A stretch of DNA of 64,000 nt from Stenotrophomonas africana (GCF_013004645.1 NZ_JABEME010000005.1:1-64000); one strand, 5' to 3'; numbered from the stretch's first letter, positions 6,905 to 17,247 are shown. Made by a program: numbers and translations. Notes: generated by a model not told the origin, from the letters alone.

Positions 6905-9900
6905 CTACGCCCGCTGTGCGCGCTTGAGCAGCTTCGCTTCGCGCTTGCGCGCGCGACGCGCCCGCCAGCGCTCGGCCAGGCAGGAGAAGATCACGTACAG
7001 CGCCGGCGTGCTGAGCAGGGTCAGGCTCTGCGAGAACAGCAGGCCGCCGATCATCGCGATGCCCAGCGGTCGACGCAGTTCGGACCCTTCACCCAGGCCG
7101 ATCGCCAGCGGCACCGCCGCCAGGATCGCCACCATCGTGGTCATCATGATCGGGCGGAAGCGCACGATGCTGGCCTCGCGCGCAGCATCGCGTGGTGCCA
7201 GGCCATGCTCGCGCTGCGCGACCAGCGCGAAGTCGATCATCATGATCGCGTTCTTCTTGACGATGCCGATCAGCAGTACCAGGGCGATCATCGAGATCAC
7301 CGACAGCTCGGTGTTGGTGCCAAACAACGCCAGCAACGCACCGACGCCCGCCGCCGGCAGTGTGGACAGGATGGTGACCGGATGGATCAGGCTCTCGTAG
7401 AGCATGCCCAGCACCAGGTACACGGTCAGGATCGCGGCGAACACCAGGATCAGCATGTCGCTAGGATCGGAGTTGAAGCCGAAGCCCGCGTCGTCGGCCA
7501 GGCGGATGTCGCCGGGCATGCGCATGCCGGCCACCGTCGCGTCGATGATTGCCTTGGCCTCACCCATGCTCACGTTCGGAGCCAGGTTGTAGCTGAGGTC
7601 CATCGTCGTGTACTGGTTTTCGTGGGTGATCTGAGACGGTGCCAGCCCCGGGACCTGGGTGGCCACCGCGGTGATCGGCACCATGTCGCCGTTGCGCGCA
7701 CGCACGTACACCTCATCCAGTGCCGCCGGGGTGGCGGTCTGCGAAGGCAGCGCATTGACCACCACGCTGTACTGGTTGATGTCCGAATAGATGGTGGAGA
7801 TCTGGCGCTGGCCGAACGCACCGTACAACGCACCGTCGATGGCGCCGACCGTGATGCCCAGGCGCGCGGCTTTGGCGCGGTCGATCTGGATGTTCTGGCG
7901 CAGGCCTGCATTGTCCACGTCGGTGCCGACGTCACGCAGCTTCGGGTTCTTCTTCAGCTCTGTCTGCAGCTTGGGCAACCATTCCTGCAGTGCGGCCAGA
8001 TCATTACCCTGCAGCGAAATGCGGTACTGCGCGCCCTGGCTGGAACCACCGCCATCGTTGCTGGGCAGATCCTGGATCGCGCGCAGGCGCAGCTGCAGGT
8101 CAGGGTAGCGGTCGGCCTTCGCACTGAGGCGCGCCAAGGCATGCGCGGTTGTTTCGCGGCGGCCGTCGCTGCGCGACTTCAGCTCGATGTTGAACTGCGC
8201 ACTGGAGCCCTGGCGGCCGCTGCCCAGGCGCACACCCACGGTTTTCACCGCCGGGTCGGCCATCAGCATGTCGGTGATGCGGCGCTGGCGGGCGACCATG
8301 TCCTCGAAGGACACCGTGGCACTGGAGTTGGCGCGGCCCCAGATCAGGCCGGTGTCCTGCGGCGGGAACGCGCCCTTCTTCACCGCCCCGAACAGGAAGA
8401 TGGTGACGCCGATCAGGATCAGCGGCGTCAGCGACAGCAGCAGCGCGTGGCGCAGCGAGAAGTCCAGGAACACGGTGTAGATGCGCAGCATGCGCTCGTG
8501 GCCGGCATCCAGCCAGCGGCCGAAGCGCGACGGTGGCGCGCTGTGGTCGTGTGCACTGAGGAAGCGGCTGCACAGTGCCGGGGTCAGCGTCAGCGAGACG
8601 ATCATCGAGACCACGATCGCCGCCACCAGGGTGACGGTGAACTCGCGGAAGAAAGCGCCCATCATGCCGCTGGCGAACAGCAGCGGGATGAACACCGCCA
8701 CCAGCGAGGCGGTGATCGAGACGATGGTGAAGCCGATCTCGCGCGCCCCGGTCAGCGCCGCCTGCATGCGCGGCATGCCTTCGTCGAGGTGGCGCATGAT
8801 GTTCTCGATCACCACGATCGCATCGTCGACCACGAAGCCGATCGCGATCACCAGCGCCAGCAGGCTCAGGTTGTTCAGGGTGAAGCCCATCACGTACATC
8901 ACCAGCGCGGCACCGGCCAGCGACAGCGGCACGGTGACCGCGGCGATCAGCGTGGGTGCCAGCCGGCGCAGGAACAGCGCCATGGTCAGCACCACCATCG
9001 CCAGGCTGATCAGCAGGGTGATCTGCACTTCATGCAGCGACGAGCGGATGGTCGGCGTACGGTCGAAGTACGGCGTCATCGTGGTGCCGGGCTGCAGGTA
9101 GTCCCGCAGGGTCGGGATCTGTGCCTTGACCCGATCCACGGTCTCCACGATGTTGGCACCGGCACGGGTGAACACATACATCACCACCGCCGGTTTGTGG
9201 TCGAACCACGCGGCCTGGTAGGCGTCCTGCTGGCCGTCGTAGACATTGGCGATGTCCTTCAGGCGGATGACCCGGCCATCGCCCTGGGTCTTGACCACCA
9301 GGTCGGCGAAGTCGGCGGCACGCGCCACCGAATCGTTGGCGATGATCGCGGTAGTGGTGTTGCCGTCGCTGAGGAAGCCGGTGGGCGAGGTCACGTTGGC
9401 CGCGCGCACGGCGTTGCGCAGGTCATCTGCGGTCAGGCCCAGCGCGTTCATCAGGCGCAGGTTGACGTCCACGCGTACCGCTGGCGTCGAGGCACCGGCG
9501 ATGTCGACCGAAGCGACACCGCTGATCTGGCGGATGCGCTGCGCAAGCAATGAATCGGCGACGTTGTACAGCTCGTCGGCCGACTGCGTCTGCGAGGTCA
9601 GCGCGATCGCGATCACCGGGTCGTCGTTCGGATTCGCTTTCTGGTACATCGGTGACCCCATGCCCGAAGGCAGGTCAGCCTGTGCCGAATTGATCGCCGT
9701 CTGTACGTCCAGTGCCGCCGAATCGATGTTGTGGCCGCTCTGGAAGATCATGAACACCAGCGAGCTGCCTTCCGAGCTCGACGAGCGCATGCGGTCGATG
9801 CCTGGCAGCTGGCCGAGATGGCGTTCCAGCGGCGCGGTGACCGTGGAGGCCATGGTCGCCGCGTCGGCGCCGGACTGGCTGGCATGCACGAAGATCACCG

Positions 9901-10027
9901 GGATCTCGATGTTCGGCAGTGCCGATACGCCCAGGCGCAGGTAGCAGATCAGTCCGACCATGAACAGACCGATGGCCAGCAGCGCGGTGCCGATCGGGCG
10001 GCGGATGAAGGGGCCGGACAGGTTCAT
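6905..10027 (-). CDS. smeK: RND multidrug efflux pump, MdtC/SmeK-like
   Basis: A 1040-residue inner-membrane RND pump: N-terminal helix (GPFIRRPIGTALLAIG), two large periplasmic loops and twelve expected transmembrane segments. GFVVDDAIVVIEN around residue 400 in TM4 carries the two Asp residues of the proton relay. It is the last gene of an adaptor-pump-pump operon, the MdtABC arrangement, in which two different RND subunits form a heterotrimer; in S. maltophilia the matching operon is SmeIJK. The symbol is assigned by this organisation and by the likely organism, not by comparison. Start ATG 10025-10027, 31 bases after the preceding pump gene. Confidence 0.88.
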   Translation of the reverse strand: MNLSGPFIRRPIGTALLAIGLFMVGLICYLRLGVSALPNIEIPVIFVHASQSGADAATMASTVTAPLERHLGQLPGIDRMRSSSSEGSSLVFMIFQSGHNIDSAALDVQTAINSAQADLPSGMGSPMYQKANPNDDPVIAIALTSQTQSADELYNVADSLLAQRIRQISGVASVDIAGASTPAVRVDVNLRLMNALGLTADDLRNAVRAANVTSPTGFLSDGNTTTAIIANDSVARAADFADLVVKTQGDGRVIRLKDIANVYDGQQDAYQAAWFDHKPAVVMYVFTRAGANIVETVDRVKAQIPTLRDYLQPGTTMTPYFDRTPTIRSSLHEVQITLLISLAMVVLTMALFLRRLAPTLIAAVTVPLSLAGAALVMYVMGFTLNNLSLLALVIAIGFVVDDAIVVIENIMRHLDEGMPRMQAALTGAREIGFTIVSITASLVAVFIPLLFASGMMGAFFREFTVTLVAAIVVSMIVSLTLTPALCSRFLSAHDHSAPPSRFGRWLDAGHERMLRIYTVFLDFSLRHALLLSLTPLILIGVTIFLFGAVKKGAFPPQDTGLIWGRANSSATVSFEDMVARQRRITDMLMADPAVKTVGVRLGSGRQGSSAQFNIELKSRSDGRRETTAHALARLSAKADRYPDLQLRLRAIQDLPSNDGGGSSQGAQYRISLQGNDLAALQEWLPKLQTELKKNPKLRDVGTDVDNAGLRQNIQIDRAKAARLGITVGAIDGALYGAFGQRQISTIYSDINQYSVVVNALPSQTATPAALDEVYVRARNGDMVPITAVATQVPGLAPSQITHENQYTTMDLSYNLAPNVSMGEAKAIIDATVAGMRMPGDIRLADDAGFGFNSDPSDMLILVFAAILTVYLVLGMLYESLIHPVTILSTLPAAGVGALLALFGTNTELSVISMIALVLLIGIVKKNAIMMIDFALVAQREHGLAPRDAAREASIVRFRPIMMTTMVAILAAVPLAIGLGEGSELRRPLGIAMIGGLLFSQSLTLLSTPALYVIFSCLAERWRARRARKREAKLLKRAQRA

Positions 10028-10058
10028 CGTGCGGCCCCCCGCAGCAGCGGGGCGTGGA

Positions 10059-13000
10059 TCATGCCTGCGGCTCCTGCAGCGACCCGTTGCGCAGCGCGCG
10101 CTGCTCGCGGCGGCGGGCAAGCCACTCGGAGAAGCGTTCCATGTACAGGTAGATCACCGGCGTGGTGTACAGGGTCACCAGCTGCGACAGCAGCAGGCCA
10201 CCGACGATGGCGATGCCCAGCGGGCGGCGCAGCTCCGAGCCGATGCCGGTGCCCAGCGCCAGCGGCAGTGCGCCGAGCATTGCCGCGGCGGTGGTCATCA
10301 TGATCGGGCGGAAGCGCAGCAGGCACGCGCGGCGGATCGCTTCATGCGCGTTGGCACCGGCGCGGCGCGCCTCGATCGCGAAGTCCACCATCATGATGCC
10401 GTTCTTCTTGACGATGCCGATCAGCAGCACGATGCCGACGATGCCGTCCACCGACAGGCTCAGGCCGCACAGCATCAGCGCCAGCAGCGCGCCGACACCG
10501 GCCGGCGGCAGCGTGGAGATGATCGTGATCGGGTGGATGTAGCTCTCGTACAGCACGCCCAAAACGATGTAGATCACCACCAGCGAGGCCAGCAGCAGCC
10601 ACACCACATCGGTCTGGCTGCCGGTGAACTCGGCCGCCTTGCCGATGAACTCGGCATGCAGATGGGCCGGCATGTCCAGGCTGTCCTTGGTTTCCTGGAT
10701 GGCACGTACCGCATCGGACAGCGAATAACCGGGCGCGACGTTGAACGAGACCGTCACCGCCGGCAGCTGCTGCTGGTGGCTGACCAGCAGCGGCGCACTG
10801 CTGACCTTGCCTTCGGCCAGTGCCGACAGCGGGATGATGTTGCCGGCGCCGACGGTGATGCCGGTGTTCTGCGCGCCGATGCCGGTGGCGGTCGACGAGT
10901 TTGACGAGGTGACCTGGCCGAAGCTGGTGGCGTTGGTGCCGGTCAATGCGCCGGCACCGTTGGACGCCACCGCCAACTGCTCCATCAGCGCCGTGCTGGT
11001 GCGGAACTCCGGTGCCACTTCCAGTACCACGCGGTACTGGTTGAGTTCGGTGAAGATGGTCGAGATCTGGCGCTGGCCGAACGCATCGTAGAGCGTGTCG
11101 TCGATGGTCTGCATCGGCACGCCCAGCACGCTGGCCTTGTCGCGGTCGATGTTCAGCTCCAGGGCGCGGCCCTGGTTGGACAGGTTGTTGTCCACGTCGG
11201 CCAGTTCCGGACGCTTGCGCAGCGCTTCGGTCAGGCGCGTGGCTTGGGTCGCCACCGTTGCCGAATCCACGTCCGACAGCGAGTACTGGTACTCGGTGGC
11301 GGCCACACGGGTATCCAGGGTCACGTCCTGCACTGGCTTCAGGTACAGCGCCACACCGGGAATGCCGGCCACGGCCTTCTGCAGGCGCGGCAGGATCTCG
11401 TCCAGGCCATCGCGCTGGCTGCGCTCCTTCAGCACGATCGACAACTGGCCCTGGTTGAGCGTGGGGTTCATGCTGCCGGCACCGATGAAGGCCGAAACGC
11501 CCGTCACATCCGGATCGTGGCGCAGCGCTTCGGCGACCTGCTTGGTGCGCTGCTCCATCTGCGGGAAGGCGATGTTCTGGTCGGCCTGCACCACGCCGGT
11601 GATCAGACCGGTGTCCTGTTCGGGCAGCAGGCCCTTGGGAATCAGCACATACAGCAGCACGGTCAGCACCAGTGCGGCGCCAGCCACAACCAGGGTCAGT
11701 CGCTGGTGGCCCAGCACCCAGTCCAGGCTGTGCTCGTACAGGCCCACGGTGCGCGTCCACAGGTTCTGCTTGCCGGCGGCGGCCGCGCGTTCGTGCGCGT
11801 CCTCACCCTCGGGCAGGGCGTCGGGCTTGAGCAGGTAGGCGCACATCATCGGGGTGAGCGTCAGCGAGATCAGCATCGACAGCACCACGGCAATGCTCAG
11901 CACCCAGGCGAATTCGTGGAACAGGCGGCCGGTGACGCCAGGCATCAGCAGCAGCGGCAGGAACACCGCCACCAGCGAGACCGTCAGCGACAGCACAGTG
12001 AAGCCGATCTGGCGCGCGCCGATCTCGGCTGCTTCCTTGCCACTCTTGCCCTGCTCGATGTAGCGCACGATGTTCTCGATCATCACGATCGCATCGTCGA
12101 CCACGAAGCCGGTGGCCACCACCAGCGCCATCAGCGACAGGTTGTCCAGCGACATGCCGGCGAACGCCATCACCGCGAAGGTGCCGGCCAGCGACAGCGG
12201 CACCGCCACCGAGGGAATGATCGTGGCCCACAGCCGGCGCAGGAACACGAAGATCACCGCCACCACCAGGCCGATGGTGAGGATCAGGGTGAACTGCACT
12301 TCATGCACCGAGGCGCGGATGGTCTCGGTGCGGTCGTTGAAGATCTCCAGGTGCACGTCGGCCGGCAGCACGCCCTGCAGCTGCGGCAGGATCGCGCGGA
12401 TGCGCTCGACGGTCTGCACGATGTTGGCACCGGGCTGGCGGCGCACTTCCAGCAGTACCGCCGGCTTGCCATCGGCCCAGGCGGCCAGCTGGTCATTCTC
12501 CACGCCATCGATCACCTCGGCCACGTCCGACAGCCGCACCGGGCGGCCGTTCTTGTAGCTGATGATGGTGTCGCGGTACTCGGCGGCGCTGGCCAGCTGG
12601 TCGTTGGTGCCGATGCTGTAGGACTGCGTCTTGCCGTTCAACGAACCCTTCGGCGCATTGACGTTGGCCTGTGTCAGCGCGCTGCGCAGCTGCTCCAGGG
12701 TCAGGCCCATGTTCGACAGCTGCGCCGGATTGACCTGGATGCGCACGGCCGGGCGCACGTTGCCGGCAATCGAAACCAGGCCGACGCCCTGCACCTGCGA
12801 CAGGCGCTGGGCCAGGATGGAGTCGGCGTAATTGTTGACGTCGCGCAGCGGGCGCGTGTCAGAGGTCAGTTTCAGGGTGACGATGGCCGCGTCGGCCGGG
12901 TTCACCCGGTTGTAGACAGGTTGGTAGGGCAGCGACGATGGCAGGGTGGCCTGGCGGATCGCCGCCTGCACGTCCTGTGCGGCGATGTCGATATCGCGGT

Positions 13001-13292
13001 CCATCGAGAACTGCAGGATGATCGTGGACAACCCAGCCGACGAATCGGAGGTCATCAGCTCCAGCCCGGAAATCTGCCCGAACTGGCGCTCCAGCGGCGT
13101 GGTGACCAGCGACGCCATGGTGGTGGCGTTGGCGCCGGGGTACTGGGTGGTGACCACCAGGCTGGGCGCATCGATTTCCGGCAGCGCCGACACCGGCAGC
13201 TTGCGGTAACCCAGAATGCCCAGCAGCAACAGGCCCGCCATCAACAGCGAGGTGGCAATGGGACGGCGGATGAAGATCGTCGAAAAGCCCAC
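10059..13292 (-). CDS. smeJ: RND multidrug efflux pump, MdtB/SmeJ-like
   Basis: A 1077-residue RND transporter closely related to its neighbour. It starts MGFSTIFIRRPIATSLLMAG; the proton-relay motif GFVVDDAIVMIEN lies near residue 400. A Ser/Thr/Gly-rich insertion (around TNATSFGQVTSSNSSTATG, roughly residues 790-815) enlarges the second periplasmic loop, absent from the downstream pump. The start is GTG at 13290-13292 with AAGGA seven bases upstream. With the adaptor gene before it and the second pump after it, it should form a heteromeric tripartite efflux pump using an outer-membrane factor encoded elsewhere. Confidence 0.88.
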   Translation of the reverse strand: MGFSTIFIRRPIATSLLMAGLLLLGILGYRKLPVSALPEIDAPSLVVTTQYPGANATTMASLVTTPLERQFGQISGLELMTSDSSAGLSTIILQFSMDRDIDIAAQDVQAAIRQATLPSSLPYQPVYNRVNPADAAIVTLKLTSDTRPLRDVNNYADSILAQRLSQVQGVGLVSIAGNVRPAVRIQVNPAQLSNMGLTLEQLRSALTQANVNAPKGSLNGKTQSYSIGTNDQLASAAEYRDTIISYKNGRPVRLSDVAEVIDGVENDQLAAWADGKPAVLLEVRRQPGANIVQTVERIRAILPQLQGVLPADVHLEIFNDRTETIRASVHEVQFTLILTIGLVVAVIFVFLRRLWATIIPSVAVPLSLAGTFAVMAFAGMSLDNLSLMALVVATGFVVDDAIVMIENIVRYIEQGKSGKEAAEIGARQIGFTVLSLTVSLVAVFLPLLLMPGVTGRLFHEFAWVLSIAVVLSMLISLTLTPMMCAYLLKPDALPEGEDAHERAAAAGKQNLWTRTVGLYEHSLDWVLGHQRLTLVVAGAALVLTVLLYVLIPKGLLPEQDTGLITGVVQADQNIAFPQMEQRTKQVAEALRHDPDVTGVSAFIGAGSMNPTLNQGQLSIVLKERSQRDGLDEILPRLQKAVAGIPGVALYLKPVQDVTLDTRVAATEYQYSLSDVDSATVATQATRLTEALRKRPELADVDNNLSNQGRALELNIDRDKASVLGVPMQTIDDTLYDAFGQRQISTIFTELNQYRVVLEVAPEFRTSTALMEQLAVASNGAGALTGTNATSFGQVTSSNSSTATGIGAQNTGITVGAGNIIPLSALAEGKVSSAPLLVSHQQQLPAVTVSFNVAPGYSLSDAVRAIQETKDSLDMPAHLHAEFIGKAAEFTGSQTDVVWLLLASLVVIYIVLGVLYESYIHPITIISTLPPAGVGALLALMLCGLSLSVDGIVGIVLLIGIVKKNGIMMVDFAIEARRAGANAHEAIRRACLLRFRPIMMTTAAAMLGALPLALGTGIGSELRRPLGIAIVGGLLLSQLVTLYTTPVIYLYMERFSEWLARRREQRALRNGSLQEPQA

Positions 13293-13366
13293 GGACTGAT
13301 CCTTGCTGGCACTTCAATGTCGGCGCCGGCAGGTTCGCCGGCGCGAGGGAGATCAGTGGCCTGCGC

Positions 13367-14611
13367 TCAGCGCGGGCCACCACCGCGACGGCCACCGCCG
13401 CCCGCGTTCTTCTGTTCGGCGGCCTTCAGTTCGGCCTCGGTCGGTGCGGCCGGGGTCTCGCCCGGCTTCAGTGCGGTGACCTTGCTGCCCGGCTTCAGGC
13501 GGAACTGGCCTTCACTGACCACCCGCTCGCCGCCCTTCAGGCCTTCGGCGATCTGCACCTGGCTGTCGCCCACTTCCACGCCGCTGCGCACGGTCTGCAT
13601 CTTTACCGTGTTGTCGCCCTGCACGACGTAGACGTACTCGCCGTCCGGGCCACGCAGCACCGCCTGGGTCGGGATGACCACACCACCGGCGATCGTGCGC
13701 AGCTGCATGCGCACGTTGACGAACTGGCCCGGCCACAGGCCGTTGTCGGTGTTGTCGAAGATCGCGCGCGCCTTGAACGTGCCGCTGTCGGCGCTGATCA
13801 GGTTGTCGACCACATCGAGCTTGCCATCACCTGACAGCACGTGCGAATCGGCACGGTCCAGCGCGGCCACCGGCACCGTGCCGGCGGCCTGCGCCTGGCG
13901 CACGTCGCCGAGCTGGCGCTCGGGCAGGTTGAACAGCACGTGGATTGGATGGATCTGGGTCAGGGTGACCAGTGCGGTGCCGGCGTTGACGACGTTGCCT
14001 GCATCGACGGCACGGATGCCGGCGATGCCGGAGATCGGTGCGGTGACCCTGGTGTACTGCAGCTGCACCTGCGCCGAGCGCATGCTGGCCTCGTTCGCCG
14101 CGACTGCGCTTTCGTACTGTGCCACTTGGTTTCGCTGTGTATCAAGATCGGTCTTGGCGACGTACTGGCGATACTCCGGCGCGTTCGAGCGCTGGAAGTT
14201 GGAGCGCGCGGTGGCCAGCAGGGCTTCGTTCTGGCGCTTGGCCGCGGCGGCCTGGTCATAGCTGGCCTGCGCGGTGCGCGGATCGATCACCGCCAGCACA
14301 TCCCCCTGCTTCACTTCCTGGCCTTCGCGGAAATTCAGGCTCATCAGCTGGCCGCCGACCTGCGGGCTGACGGTGACGGTATTCATCGCGGTCACCGTGC
14401 CCAGCGCGCTGGCATACACCGGCACGTCCTGGCGTGTCGCATCGACCACGGTCACCGGCACCGGGCCGGCATCCGGATCTTCACCGCCCTGGCGCGCACC
14501 CGCTGCGGGTTTTCCAGCCTTGTCCTTGCCGCCACCGACGACGCGCAGGCCGACCACGGCCAGCACCAGCACTGCCACGACCAGCAGCACGATCTTCCAA
14601 ACACGTGACAT
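13367..14611 (-). CDS. smeI: RND efflux periplasmic adaptor, MdtA/SmeI-like
   Basis: A 414-residue membrane-fusion protein. An N-terminal membrane anchor (residues about 5-25) is followed by the lipoyl/barrel-sandwich half (VSPQVGGQLMSLNFREGQEVKQGD), an alpha-hairpin, the second lipoyl half (VTAPISGIAGIRAVDAGNVV) and beta-barrel and membrane-proximal domains (QFVNVRMQL, VIPTQAVLRGPDGEYVYVV). A Gly/Arg-rich tail (GGGGRRGGGPR) ends it. First gene of the operon with the two pumps; divergent from the M20 peptidase gene, leaving 188 bases for promoters. No regulator gene is adjacent. Start ATG 14609-14611. Confidence 0.88.
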   Translation of the reverse strand: MSRVWKIVLLVVAVLVLAVVGLRVVGGGKDKAGKPAAGARQGGEDPDAGPVPVTVVDATRQDVPVYASALGTVTAMNTVTVSPQVGGQLMSLNFREGQEVKQGDVLAVIDPRTAQASYDQAAAAKRQNEALLATARSNFQRSNAPEYRQYVAKTDLDTQRNQVAQYESAVAANEASMRSAQVQLQYTRVTAPISGIAGIRAVDAGNVVNAGTALVTLTQIHPIHVLFNLPERQLGDVRQAQAAGTVPVAALDRADSHVLSGDGKLDVVDNLISADSGTFKARAIFDNTDNGLWPGQFVNVRMQLRTIAGGVVIPTQAVLRGPDGEYVYVVQGDNTVKMQTVRSGVEVGDSQVQIAEGLKGGERVVSEGQFRLKPGSKVTALKPGETPAAPTEAELKAAEQKNAGGGGRRGGGPR

Positions 14612-14799
14612 TACGAGGACTCCGAGAGGGCTGGACCGGGCGGGACGCCGGGGGCAATGCGCAAAGCATACCTGTGCCACATCACGTTTCCTGCATGACG
14701 GATGGGACGGGCGCTAAGACCGGATCCGGCGCCGGAGGTTCCCGTGGCGGCGGTGTTGCCCTACATTCAGCCGGAACCCCCTTTGTTGTGGAGATCGCG

Positions 14800-16119
14800 A
14801 TGCGCCGTTCGCTGCTGCTGTCCGCCCTGCTGCTGGCCCTGCCGACCCTCGCCCACGCCCAGGACGGGCAACGCCCCGAAGTGACCGCTGCCGCGCAGCG
14901 CCTGCAGGCCAAGGTGGTCGAATGGCGCCGTGACTTTCATCAACACCCGGAGCTGTCCAACCGCGAGGAGCGCACCTCGGCCGAGGTGGCCAAGCGCCTG
15001 CGTGCGATGGGACTGAAGCCGAAGACCGGCATCGCCCATCACGGCGTGGTGGCGATCATCGAGGGCGGCAAGCCGGGGCCGAAGATCGCCCTGCGCGCCG
15101 ACATGGACGCGCTGCCGGTGACCGAGCAGACCGGCCTGCCGTTTGCGTCAAAGGCCACCGCGCAGTACCGCGGGCAGACCGTGGGCGTGATGCACGCCTG
15201 CGGCCACGACGCGCACACCGCCACGCTGCTGGGCGTGGCCGAAGCACTGGTGGCGATGAAGAAGGATCTGCCGGGCCAGGTGATGCTGATCTTCCAGCCG
15301 TCCGAAGAAGGTGCACCGCCACCGGAGGAGGGCGGCGCTGCGCTGATGCTGAAAGAGGGCCTGTTTGCCGACTTCAAGCCGGAAGCCGTGTTTGGCCTGC
15401 ATGTGTTCTCCAGCGTGCAGGCCGGGCAGATCGCCGTTCGCGGTGGCCCGCTGATGGCGGCGTCCGATCGTTTCGGCATCAAGGTGATCGGCCGCCAGAC
15501 GCATGGCTCGGCGCCGTGGAACGGGGTTGATCCGATCGTCGCCACTGCCGATCTGGTTGGCACCGCGCAGACCATCGTCAGCCGTCGCGCCAACCTGTCC
15601 AAGCAGCCGGCAGTGCTCACCTTCGGTGCGATCAACGGCGGCATCCGCTACAACATCATTCCCGATGAAGTGGAGATGGTCGGCACCATCCGCACTTTCG
15701 ATGAAGGCATGCGCCAACAGATCTTCGCCGACCTGCGCAACGTGGCCGAACACACGGCGGCCGCGCATGGTGCCAAGGCGGTGACCGAGATCTACGAGGC
15801 CGATGGCAACCCGGCCACGGTGAACAACCCGGCCTTGACCGCGAAGATGCTGCCGAGCCTGCAGGCGGTGGTGGGCAAGGACAACGTCTACGAGCCGCCG
15901 CTGCAGATGGGCGCGGAGGATTTCTCGCTGTACGCGAAGGAGGTGCCGGGCATGTTCTTCTTCGTCGGCTCCACCAGCGCAGGCATCGACCCGGCGACGG
16001 CGCCGGCGAACCATTCGCCGAAGTTCCTGCTGGATGAGAAGGCGCTGGATGTCGGGTTGAGGGCGTTGCTGCAGGTGAGCCTGGATTACCTGCACGGTGC
16101 CGGCACTCCTGCGGGGTGA
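14800..16119 (+). CDS. M20 family amidohydrolase with signal peptide
   Basis: A 439-residue metal-dependent amidohydrolase. Residues 1-20 are a clear Sec signal peptide ending AHA-Q, so the enzyme is exported. [21 protein letters not shown] and [14 protein letters not shown] carry the metal-binding Asp, Cys and His residues of the IAA-amino-acid/hippurate hydrolase (M20D) subfamily; an intervening dimerisation domain follows, and the closing MGAEDFS and NHSPKF blocks complete the site. It probably cleaves N-acyl amino acids or related amides in the periplasm. GTGGAG is seven bases before the ATG. A 7-bp hairpin (16132-16150) follows the stop. Confidence 0.9.
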   Translation: MRRSLLLSALLLALPTLAHAQDGQRPEVTAAAQRLQAKVVEWRRDFHQHPELSNREERTSAEVAKRLRAMGLKPKTGIAHHGVVAIIEGGKPGPKIALRADMDALPVTEQTGLPFASKATAQYRGQTVGVMHACGHDAHTATLLGVAEALVAMKKDLPGQVMLIFQPSEEGAPPPEEGGAALMLKEGLFADFKPEAVFGLHVFSSVQAGQIAVRGGPLMAASDRFGIKVIGRQTHGSAPWNGVDPIVATADLVGTAQTIVSRRANLSKQPAVLTFGAINGGIRYNIIPDEVEMVGTIRTFDEGMRQQIFADLRNVAEHTAAAHGAKAVTEIYEADGNPATVNNPALTAKMLPSLQAVVGKDNVYEPPLQMGAEDFSLYAKEVPGMFFFVGSTSAGIDPATAPANHSPKFLLDEKALDVGLRALLQVSLDYLHGAGTPAG

Positions 16120-16131
16120 GGGTTTCCGGCA

Positions 16132-16150
16132 GGGCTTGCAGCCCTGCACC
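16132..16150 (+). terminator. Hairpin after the M20 amidohydrolase
   Basis: GCAGGGC TTGCA GCCCTGC twelve bases past the stop codon, without a T tract. Possible weak or Rho-assisted terminator. Confidence 0.4.
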
Positions 16151-16189
16151 CGCCTAAATCAACGTCAACGTCAAAAGCGGGCATTCCGC

Positions 16190-16254
16190 GGGATGGCGGG
16201 GTGGGTCCGGTGGCAGGGGACGCTGCAAGTACGTCCATGTAAGCTCGGTCGCGA
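16190..16254 (+). repeat. Dispersed repeat overlapping the 5' end of queF
   Basis: About 40 bases (16212-16251) match the reverse complement of about 246-287 with a single difference, and the GC-rich stretch before it resembles the arms of the repeat at 1-306. The match runs straight into the queF coding frame, ending just before the codons for the conserved YPSQYD region. Confidence 0.75.
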
Positions 16255-17038
16255 GGTCAGTTACCCGTCGCAGTACGATCCCGGCCTGCTGTTTCCCATC
16301 CCCCGCAGCGGCGCCCGCGCCGAGATCGGCCTCGATGACGCCGCGCTGCCGTTCGTTGGCCACGACCGCTGGCATGCCTTCGAGCTGAGCTGGCTCGACG
16401 CGCGTGGCAAGCCGCAGGTCGCCGTCGCCACCGTGCAGGTGCCGTGCACCTCGCCGCGGTTGATCGAATCGAAGTCGTTCAAGCTGTACCTGAACTCCCT
16501 CAACAGCACCCGTATCGACAGCGCAGAGGCACTGCGCGCGCGCATCGTGGCGGATCTGTCGGCCTGCGCCGGTGCGCCGGTGGAGGTCGAATTCGGCCTG
16601 CCGGGCCTGCGTGAGACGCCGCTCGGCGAATCCATCGATGGGCTGGACCTGGAGATCGACTGCTACGGCCCGCCGCAGGCAGACTTCCTCGCCGCTGATG
16701 CCGGCGAGGAGGTGGAGGAAACCCTGGTCTCGGCGCTGCTGAAGTCCAACTGCCCGGTTACCGGCCAGCCGGACTGGGCCACGGTCAGCCTGCGCTACCG
16801 CGGGCCGAAGATCGACCGCGCCGGCCTGCTGCGTTACCTGGTCAGCTACCGCGAGCACGCCGAGTTCCACGAGCAGTGTGTTGAACGGATCTTCAGCGAG
16901 GTGTCTGCGCGCTGCCAGCCGCAGTGGCTGGAAGTGGAGGCCCGCTACACCCGTCGTGGCGGCCTGGATATCAACCCCTGGCGTGCCAGCCCGGGCATCG
17001 CCGCCCCGGCCGCGACCTACCGCGAACTGCGGCAGTAA
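16193..17038 (+). CDS. queF: QueF, NADPH-dependent 7-cyano-7-deazaguanine reductase
   Basis: QueF reduces preQ0 to preQ1 in queuosine synthesis in the cytosol. The long (type II) form is recognised by [15 protein letters not shown] near the start, the QueF motif [24 protein letters not shown] with the catalytic Cys, and [13 protein letters not shown]. From the ATG at 16193 the protein is 281 residues, close to the E. coli protein. However the first roughly 20 codons lie in a dispersed repeat also found at 246-287, the ATG has no convincing ribosome site, and family members normally have a different short N-terminus. The true start is uncertain; the body of the enzyme looks intact. Confidence 0.85.
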   Translation: MAGWVRWQGTLQVRPCKLGREVSYPSQYDPGLLFPIPRSGARAEIGLDDAALPFVGHDRWHAFELSWLDARGKPQVAVATVQVPCTSPRLIESKSFKLYLNSLNSTRIDSAEALRARIVADLSACAGAPVEVEFGLPGLRETPLGESIDGLDLEIDCYGPPQADFLAADAGEEVEETLVSALLKSNCPVTGQPDWATVSLRYRGPKIDRAGLLRYLVSYREHAEFHEQCVERIFSEVSARCQPQWLEVEARYTRRGGLDINPWRASPGIAAPAATYRELRQ

Positions 17039-17083
17039 CCGCCACAGGCGGTTGCCCGTTGCGCCGGGCCATGCCCGGCGAGC

Positions 17084-17201
17084 GCCGGCCAGCGGCCGGC
17101 ACTACCATGATTCGCAGGTGGTTGCGGGTAGAGCCGGCCGCTGGCCGGCAATCGGCCAAGGCCGGATCCCCCTGGCACAGCCGGCCAGCGGCCGGCACTA
17201 C
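17084..17201. repeat. Three SMAG palindromes after queF
   Basis: GCCGGCC AGC GGCCGGCACTAC at 17084-17105, GTAGAGCCGGCC GCT GGCCGGCAA at 17128-17151, and a repeat of the first at 17180-17201. Neighbours face alternately, as paired REP elements do. Confidence 0.85.
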
Positions 17202-17225
17202 CGGGCGTCCATTCCCCCGATTGTT

Positions 17226-17247
17226 CAGCCGCCCCGGGGGGCGGCTT
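17226..17247 (+). terminator. GC-rich hairpin, possible terminator
   Basis: AGCCGCCCC GG GGGCGGCT stem between queF and the LysM gene, with no T tract. Confidence 0.4.

Noticed and set aside
7205..9553. A 782-codon open frame on the plus strand inside the RND pump gene
   Set aside because: It is antisense to a gene with full RND motifs; its composition (Asp/Gln/His/Arg/Gly-rich) is that of a shadow frame in GC-rich DNA.
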